A DNA stretch of 7,202 nt from Chloroflexota bacterium (lineage in GTDB: Bacteria; Chloroflexota; Anaerolineae; Aggregatilineales; Phototrophicaceae): contig JAADYY010000465.1 of NCBI GenBank assembly GCA_010092805.1, positions 1 to 7,202 on the forward strand, in the 5' to 3' direction. Numbering within the stretch: position 1 is the stretch's first letter; the number at the start of each line of letters is the position of its first letter. A program made the position numbers and the translations under genes. Shown one piece after another: positions 1 to 3,950 of this stretch. A model generated the notes under the pieces. The model was not told the origin of the DNA. It saw only the letters and a list, made by a program, of their open reading frames with translations, and did not search any database.

Positions 1-2
1 AG

Positions 3-812
3 CCGCCGATCTGCGCGGAACGACCCGCTCCCGGCGAGGCCGAAGCCATCGCGGTGGCGACCGCCTACTTCGCGCTGACGGCGGGACGCCCCTTGTTATG
101 GGAAATGCCGGGCTGGGATGACGCGTTCGCGCAAGCCGCCGCCACCGCTGATGCATTCATCAACGCCTGCCTGGATCCAGACAGGCCGCTGGACGCGCAA
201 ACCGAGGTGATCGACCGGCTGCGCCTGACGCGCCCGTTGGGCATTTACTGGGAGGACAGGCCGCCGGGCTATCGCGGCGATACCTTCACCGTGACACCAC
301 AGTTGATCGACATCGACCTGGATGGTGCCGACGAACTGCTGGTCGAAGTGTGGCTGGGGTTTCAGCGCGGCGGCCCCAGCCTCACCGAGATTACACTGTT
401 TCACCGCGATCCTGACTCTGATGGCTGGCTGAGCCAACCGCTGTGGCCCATCCCCGCCGATCTGCCGGATCGCCCGGAGCGGTTGGGCCGCCACGTCCCC
501 GCCATCAGTATGGTCGAACACGTAGACACGCAGGGCCGCACCTACATGCGCCTGCTCCTGGCACCGCTGGGCGACGATCCCTACGTCAGCGGGCTGCTGG
601 TGCTGCGCTGGCAGGATTTCGCGCCGGAGATCGTCTTCTTCAGCCCGGAGATCTGCGCGTTCCTGCCCTGGGAGATCAACGCGGAGGGGCGGCTGGCTAT
701 CCCCATCAGCCCCAGCTTCCCTTCACAGGGCTGCACCCTGATCCGGGTCGATGAGATCATCATCGAAGATGCGCGCTTCGACGTGCCTGCCGACGAAGCG
801 TCCGCCGAATGA
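3..812 (+). CDS. Protein of unknown function, 5'-truncated, with a Ca-loop-like DxDxDG motif
   Basis: I do not recognise this family. The reading frame is open from the first complete codon at base 3 to the TGA at 810-812 (269 codons), so the gene very probably begins upstream of the window. The first possible internal start, GTG at 54, has no Shine-Dalgarno sequence before it and is an unlikely true start. Bases 309-335 encode DIDLDGADE, which fits the spacing of a calcium-binding or FG-GAP/VCBS-like loop (DxDxDGxxDE). It is followed by alternating hydrophobic strands rich in Trp, Phe and Pro, suggesting a beta-rich globular domain. The C-terminus is acidic. Such loops are common in exported bacterial proteins, but any signal peptide would lie outside the window, so location is unknown. 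The gene converges on sbcD with a 12-base gap. I am confident it is coding; its function is open. Confidence 0.75.
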   Translation, partial: PPICAERPAPGEAEAIAVATAYFALTAGRPLLWEMPGWDDAFAQAAATADAFINACLDPDRPLDAQTEVIDRLRLTRPLGIYWEDRPPGYRGDTFTVTPQLIDIDLDGADELLVEVWLGFQRGGPSLTEITLFHRDPDSDGWLSQPLWPIPADLPDRPERLGRHVPAISMVEHVDTQGRTYMRLLLAPLGDDPYVSGLLVLRWQDFAPEIVFFSPEICAFLPWEINAEGRLAIPISPSFPSQGCTLIRVDEIIIEDARFDVPADEASAE

Positions 813-824
813 TCCGCCGCGTGA

Positions 825-2090
825 TCAGGTGGCGGCGCGCGCTTGCTCAAAGATCTCGGCGGCGGCGGCCATCAGCAGTTCGCGGCGCTCCGGCGTCATC
901 CCTTTGATCTTCAGATAGTGATCGAGCAGCTCTTCGTCGCTCAGTTCTTCCGGGCTGCCGCCCAACCGGGCGCGGGCGGGCTGCTCGATGTCTTTGGCAA
1001 TCGCCGCGATGTACGCGACCCCTGCTTGCCGCAGCGCGTCGCGGATCAGCCCCTCGTTGAGGCGCGCTTCGGTCTCCTGCGTCAGCTTGAGGCGCAGCCG
1101 CGTGATCGCGCCGCTCAGGTCGTGCGCCTCGATCAACGCGATCACGGCAGCGGTCGGTTCCGCGACATCGCGCAGATCGGCACTGAGTGTCACGAATGGG
1201 CGCGCTTGGCTGCGCACGAAGCGCCATTCGGTGGCCCCACGCGCCAACTCGACCCAGCAGTAGCCTTTCGGGTCGCCCTCCTCGCCGAAATCGATGCGCT
1301 CCAGGCTGCCGCTGTAGACCACCGGCGGCGCGTCGGGGCGTTTGGCGCTCAGATTCTGGTGTTTGTGGATGTGCCCCAGCGCGACGTAATCCCAGCGGTT
1401 GTCCATCAACGCCGAAGGCAGCACCTGAATATCCCGCCCCAACATGATCCCGCGCTCGCTGCCATACACCGCCCCGCTCACGGTGAAATGCCCGGTGAGC
1501 ACACGCGGCCCGGCGTGCGCGTCCGCCCGCTCTGCCAGATCATCGATGATCTGCATGAGCGCACGCTGCACCATCCGGTCGGTTTCGGCGATAGATTGGC
1601 CCGTTGTGCGCTGGTCGGCCAGAATCCGTGAGCGAATCGGGTAGGGGGCGGCGGCCACCGCCACCGGGCCGCGTTTGGTCGGCTGGATTTGCAGATCGTA
1701 TTCGTCGGCCACCCACACGTTCGGCACCGCGAGCGTCGCGTAAATTTCGATGCTCGAGGCTTTGCGCTCGTTGGGCGGCACATCATGGTTGCCCACCAGC
1801 AGCACCGTCGGCGCGAGATCCGCCAGATCGCGCACGCGCCAGGCGAATTCGCGCTGAAAGGTGGCGTTCGGGTTGCGCGATTTGAACGCATCGCCCGCGA
1901 AGATCACCAGATCAACATCGTGTTCGCGGGCATCGTCGATCATTTCGTCCATGCGCCGCAGAAAATCGCGCAGGCGGGTGCTCAAGCCGGTTTGGGGGTC
2001 GGTGGCCCCATAATTTTCGGTGCCGATGTGTAAATCGGCGAAATGCAGCATCCGCACCGGGCCGGATTGGGGCGAAATTGGCGTGTCCAC
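825..2090 (-). CDS. sbcD: SbcD/Mre11-family exonuclease subunit
   Basis: This is the metallophosphoesterase nuclease subunit that, with the ATPase SbcC, trims double-strand ends and opens DNA hairpins in the cytoplasm. All Mre11/SbcD phosphoesterase motifs are present in order (numbering from the GTG at 2090, 421 residues): DLHIG (D19, H21), GDAF (D67), GNHD (N101, H102), GHF (H201) and GHIH (H240, H242), then the YSGSLERIDFGE segment typical of the family. A cap/C-terminal region of about 130 residues follows. The frame can be extended to an ATG at 2144. However, those 18 extra codons are AT-rich, unlike the gene body, and that ATG lacks a ribosome site. The GTG at 2090 has AAAGGA six bases upstream, so I prefer it. 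The gene is not followed by sbcC: its downstream neighbour is convergent. The partner may be encoded elsewhere. Family assignment is firm; the start is probable. Confidence 0.93.
   Translation of the reverse strand: MDTPISPQSGPVRMLHFADLHIGTENYGATDPQTGLSTRLRDFLRRMDEMIDDAREHDVDLVIFAGDAFKSRNPNATFQREFAWRVRDLADLAPTVLLVGNHDVPPNERKASSIEIYATLAVPNVWVADEYDLQIQPTKRGPVAVAAAPYPIRSRILADQRTTGQSIAETDRMVQRALMQIIDDLAERADAHAGPRVLTGHFTVSGAVYGSERGIMLGRDIQVLPSALMDNRWDYVALGHIHKHQNLSAKRPDAPPVVYSGSLERIDFGEEGDPKGYCWVELARGATEWRFVRSQARPFVTLSADLRDVAEPTAAVIALIEAHDLSGAITRLRLKLTQETEARLNEGLIRDALRQAGVAYIAAIAKDIEQPARARLGGSPEELSDEELLDHYLKIKGMTPERRELLMAAAAEIFEQARAAT
1536..1553. repeat. Perfect 18-bp palindrome inside sbcD
   Basis: CAGATCATCGATGATCTG reads identically on both strands with no spacer. 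On the minus strand it encodes Gln-Ile-Ile-Asp-Asp-Leu within a helix of SbcD, with symmetric codons, so it may arise simply from coding. No second copy was seen in the window. Confidence 0.5.
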
Positions 2091-2271
2091 AATGATTCCT
2101 TTACAAGTTTTAGCTTTTGGTACACTTTCTTCAGTGTTTCTCATTTCGGCTCATGGGGAGAGTGTAGCATAAGTTCACTTGCCATTGAGGATGTAATCGT
2201 TTACTCTGAAGATACTTATGAAAACTGAATGTTACATTTTGCAGCGTTCTACAACTTCAAGGCTTAATCCA
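2091..2271. promoter_or_regulatory. AT-rich divergent promoter region between sbcD and the STAS-like gene
   Basis: This stretch is clearly richer in A and T than the flanking genes and must hold the promoters of both divergent genes if sbcD starts at 2090. On the plus strand TTGCCA (2179-2184, 5 of 6 to the -35 consensus) lies 17 bases before TACTCT (2202-2207, 3 of 6 to the -10), so the pair is weak overall. A short inverted repeat, ACACT-N6-AGTGT (2122-2137), could be an operator or leader hairpin for sbcD. No clear minus-strand -35/-10 pair was found. Individual boxes are low confidence; the regional role is likely. Confidence 0.4.
2097..2102 (-). promoter_or_regulatory. Ribosome binding site deciding the sbcD start
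   Basis: The minus strand reads AAAGGA, then six bases (ATCATT), then GTG at 2090-2088. This is good Shine-Dalgarno spacing. It favours GTG 2090 over the upstream in-frame ATG at 2144, which has only CCATGAGCCGAA before it. Confidence 0.65.
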
Positions 2272-2685
2272 ATGGTCAGCAAAATTCGCGAGATGTTCCT
2301 GATGATCGATGTGGATTTCGACAACGCTCTCAATACGGTTTACCTGCACTACGGATCGCTATGGACGTGGGACGAGTACCACAACGCGCTGGATAACGTG
2401 GCGGCCTGCGCCAACAATACAGGTGAGGCGGTCGCCGTAGTGCTCGACATGTCCGAGACCACCTACATGCCACCGGAGCAATTTGCGGAGCATGTGCGCT
2501 TCGCCATCGAGGGGCAGTTGGTGGGTTGGGCGCGCCTGTTGATTTATCAACTGCGGCGCAACTCGTCGCTGCGCGATCTCTACGCGGCAGTCCATCAACA
2601 ATATGCCCAACCCGATTTGACCGTGCGCTTCGCCAGCTCCGCCGATGAAGCCGTCGCCTTGCTTAGCGCACCCTGTGCATCGTAG
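2218..2685 (+). CDS. Small STAS/SpoIIAA-like domain protein
   Basis: A small soluble alpha/beta protein (155 residues from ATG 2218; 137 from ATG 2272). Its pattern resembles a STAS (anti-sigma-factor-antagonist-like) fold. A first strand (residues 40-46) is followed by WTWDEY (49-54) and a helix, then a buried strand ending VVLDMSETTYM (74-84), another helix, a strand LLIYQL, and a final helix after SADEA. The position that carries the phosphorylated Ser in classical SpoIIAA/RsbV proteins is occupied by Pro-Pro (85-86), so the usual kinase switch is probably absent. The first 18 residues are encoded by AT-rich DNA and lie outside the fold. ATG 2272 has AAGG nine bases upstream and may be the true start, whereas ATG 2218 has only a weak GAAG. 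The gene is alone, divergent from sbcD and convergent with the nucleotidase, so context gives no partner. The fold is inferred by pattern and the function is unknown. Confidence 0.82.
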   Translation: MKTECYILQRSTTSRLNPMVSKIREMFLMIDVDFDNALNTVYLHYGSLWTWDEYHNALDNVAACANNTGEAVAVVLDMSETTYMPPEQFAEHVRFAIEGQLVGWARLLIYQLRRNSSLRDLYAAVHQQYAQPDLTVRFASSADEAVALLSAPCAS

Positions 2686-2695
2686 TCGCGCTAGG
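2662..2695. terminator. Weak hairpin across two convergent stop codons
   Basis: TAGCGC (2664-2669) pairs with GCGCTA (2688-2693), extended by a G-T wobble and one C-G pair to eight pairs, around an 18-base loop. It spans the stop codons of both convergent genes, which are only five bases apart. There is no T-tract on the minus strand and only TGCCTTT on the plus strand, so it is at best a weak bidirectional terminator. Confidence 0.25.
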
Positions 2696-3680
2696 TGCCT
2701 TTGAGCACCGCCTGAATCGTGTCAATAATCTGATCGTGGGCATGCCCGTTGCTGACGACCATCCCCTGCGTGCCCACCATAATCATCCCGCTGGCGAAAT
2801 TGAGCGGTGACCCGTCAATGTCGGTGACCACACCGCCCGCCGCCTGAATCAGCGCTGTGCCCGGCGCATGATCCCAGATGCGATGCTGCGGGTTGGCTTC
2901 GCGCGGCAGCCGCAGGTACAGATCCGCGTCGCCACAGGCGATCATCGCGTATTTGTCCTGGCTATCGACGCCTTCGACGTTGGTCTGCTTGATCCCGGCC
3001 TGTGCGTAAACCTGCGCCATCTTCTCTAGATGGGCGTGATCACGCTCGACACTCTCGACCACTTTCAGGTCGCGTGGCTGGCTGCGCCCAGAAATGGCGA
3101 TGCGGTAGGCTTTGCCGCCGCCCATCGGCTCGACGTAAGCGGCGCTGCCCTGCGCGTAAAACAGCAGCCCTGCGCCATCCCCCGTTGGGTAGCCCGGCGA
3201 GCCGAGAATCCCCGCGACGGGCTGCCCGTCGATCAACAGCGCGGCGGCAATCGAGTAGCGCCGCCGCGCGAGAAAGCCCTTTGTGCCGTCAATCGGGTCG
3301 ATGGCCCAGGTGCGGTCTGCCGCCAGACCACGCCCATGATCGAGCCAATTCACCAGTTCCGCCTCGCTGACAGACTCACCGAGCGCTTCGCCGACCAACT
3401 GCACCACCGTCGCGCGCTGTTCGTCGCCCACCAATGTCATGAACTGCTGACCTTGCTCTTCGGCCAGCACCGCGTCGTCCGGGAAGATCTGGCTGATGGC
3501 GCGCAGCAGAATCGCTTGGGAGCCGTAATCAGCGATGGTGACGGGTTCGCGCCCGGCTTTGTCGCTGCGTTCCAGATATTCGGCCTGCACGCGCCGCGTG
3601 AGCGTTGCCGCCTGCCGCACGGCGGTGAGGATCGGTGTCATATCGAGCATGAGCGCTCTCGCTTTCGCAGATTTCGTCAT
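2691..3680 (-). CDS. 3'(2'),5'-bisphosphate nucleotidase (HAL2/CysQ-type, inositol monophosphatase superfamily)
   Basis: This enzyme hydrolyses 3'-phosphoadenosine 5'-phosphate (PAP), and often PAPS, removing a toxic by-product of sulfur assimilation. Some relatives also act on inositol phosphates. Magnesium-dependent phosphatase motifs are all visible (numbering from ATG 3680, 329 residues): VTIAD (D51), LAEEQ (E74, E75), WAIDPIDGTKGF (D128, D131, G132, T133) and IWDHAPGTALIQAAGG (D270). The insert of about 50 residues between EE and DPIDGT, ending in a Gly-rich turn, matches the longer HAL2/SAL1 proteins better than the short enterobacterial CysQ. The frame also includes TTG 3683, and ATGs at 3650 and 3641. 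ATG 3680 lacks a ribosome site and sits in a hairpin loop, so 3650 (319 residues) is a serious alternative. No sulfur gene adjoins it. Family is firm; exact substrate is inferred. Confidence 0.92.
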   Translation of the reverse strand: MTKSAKARALMLDMTPILTAVRQAATLTRRVQAEYLERSDKAGREPVTIADYGSQAILLRAISQIFPDDAVLAEEQGQQFMTLVGDEQRATVVQLVGEALGESVSEAELVNWLDHGRGLAADRTWAIDPIDGTKGFLARRRYSIAAALLIDGQPVAGILGSPGYPTGDGAGLLFYAQGSAAYVEPMGGGKAYRIAISGRSQPRDLKVVESVERDHAHLEKMAQVYAQAGIKQTNVEGVDSQDKYAMIACGDADLYLRLPREANPQHRIWDHAPGTALIQAAGGVVTDIDGSPLNFASGMIMVGTQGMVVSNGHAHDQIIDTIQAVLKGT

Positions 3681-3690
3681 CAAATCTGCG
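3666..3690 (-). promoter_or_regulatory. Hairpin enclosing a possible start codon of the nucleotidase gene
   Basis: On the minus strand CGCAGATTT (3690-3682) pairs perfectly over nine bases with AAATCTGCG (3674-3666). The seven-base loop, GATGACG, contains ATG 3680-3678. If translation starts at 3680 the start codon is presented in this loop. If it starts at 3650, the hairpin is part of the leader, and a second palindrome (GAGCGCTC, 3651-3658) touches that ATG. Either arrangement could affect initiation. The structure is seen directly; a regulatory role is inferred. Confidence 0.5.
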
Positions 3691-3941
3691 CTGGACTCTA
3701 ATCGAAAGCGGGGGGAACTTCAACCACCGAGTCCGCGCATTCGCCCGCGCCGTTCTTCAGCTAAATTATTTGTATACACGTATAATATGTATTATTTTGG
3801 ATAGATCCGCCGTACTATCATCAGAAAGTTGCGATTGTGATGGCGTTGGGTTTGCGCCGGGTGAATTCGGCGCTGTGCACGAAAAGCGCCCTTGTCCGCA
3901 TGTTGTAAATAGGGTAATTTTCTGGGTGTAAATACACATCC
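3691..3941. promoter_or_regulatory. Divergent intergenic region with promoter-like boxes and short palindromes
   Basis: This gap lies between the divergent nucleotidase and membrane-protein genes. It contains a perfect TATAAT (3781-3786), though with no convincing -35 at normal spacing. It also holds an 8-bp palindrome TGTATACA (3771-3778), ATAATA-TG-TATTAT (3782-3795) and GTGTA-AA-TACAC (3926-3937). TGTAAATA occurs twice (3904-3911 and 3927-3934). TTGTAA (3903-3908) and TGTAAA (3927-3932), 18 bases apart, could be a promoter close to the downstream start. A small GGCGCT/AGCGCC hairpin (3869-3890) lacks a T-tract. I see no gene in this gap. Confidence 0.4.
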
Positions 3942-3947
3942 GAGGTG
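3942..3947 (+). promoter_or_regulatory. Ribosome binding site deciding the membrane-protein start
   Basis: GAGGTG ends three bases before ATG 3951, placing the GAGG core five bases from the start codon. The in-frame GTG at 3945 lies inside this site, so ATG 3951 is the better start. Confidence 0.7.
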
Positions 3948-3950
3948 CAC

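Noticed and set aside
814..835. Small hairpin CCGCC/GGCGG between the first gene and sbcD
   Set aside because: It has about seven pairs including a wobble and no T-tract on either strand. In such GC-rich DNA this is expected by chance.
843..1631. Plus-strand open frame of 262 codons across sbcD
   Set aside because: It is antisense to a gene with every SbcD motif, has no family signature, and is explained by GC-rich codon bias keeping the opposite strand open.
2043..2228. Small plus-strand open frame across the sbcD start and the AT-rich gap
   Set aside because: Half overlaps sbcD in antisense and the rest is promoter DNA. It shows no motif and I saw no ribosome site.
3030..3701. Plus-strand open frame of 223 codons across the nucleotidase
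   Set aside because: It is antisense to a complete and well-conserved phosphatase gene and shows no motif of its own.
3869..3890. GGCGCT/AGCGCC hairpin upstream of the membrane-protein gene
   Set aside because: Six pairs with a ten-base loop and no T-tract. It does not qualify as a terminator or riboswitch.
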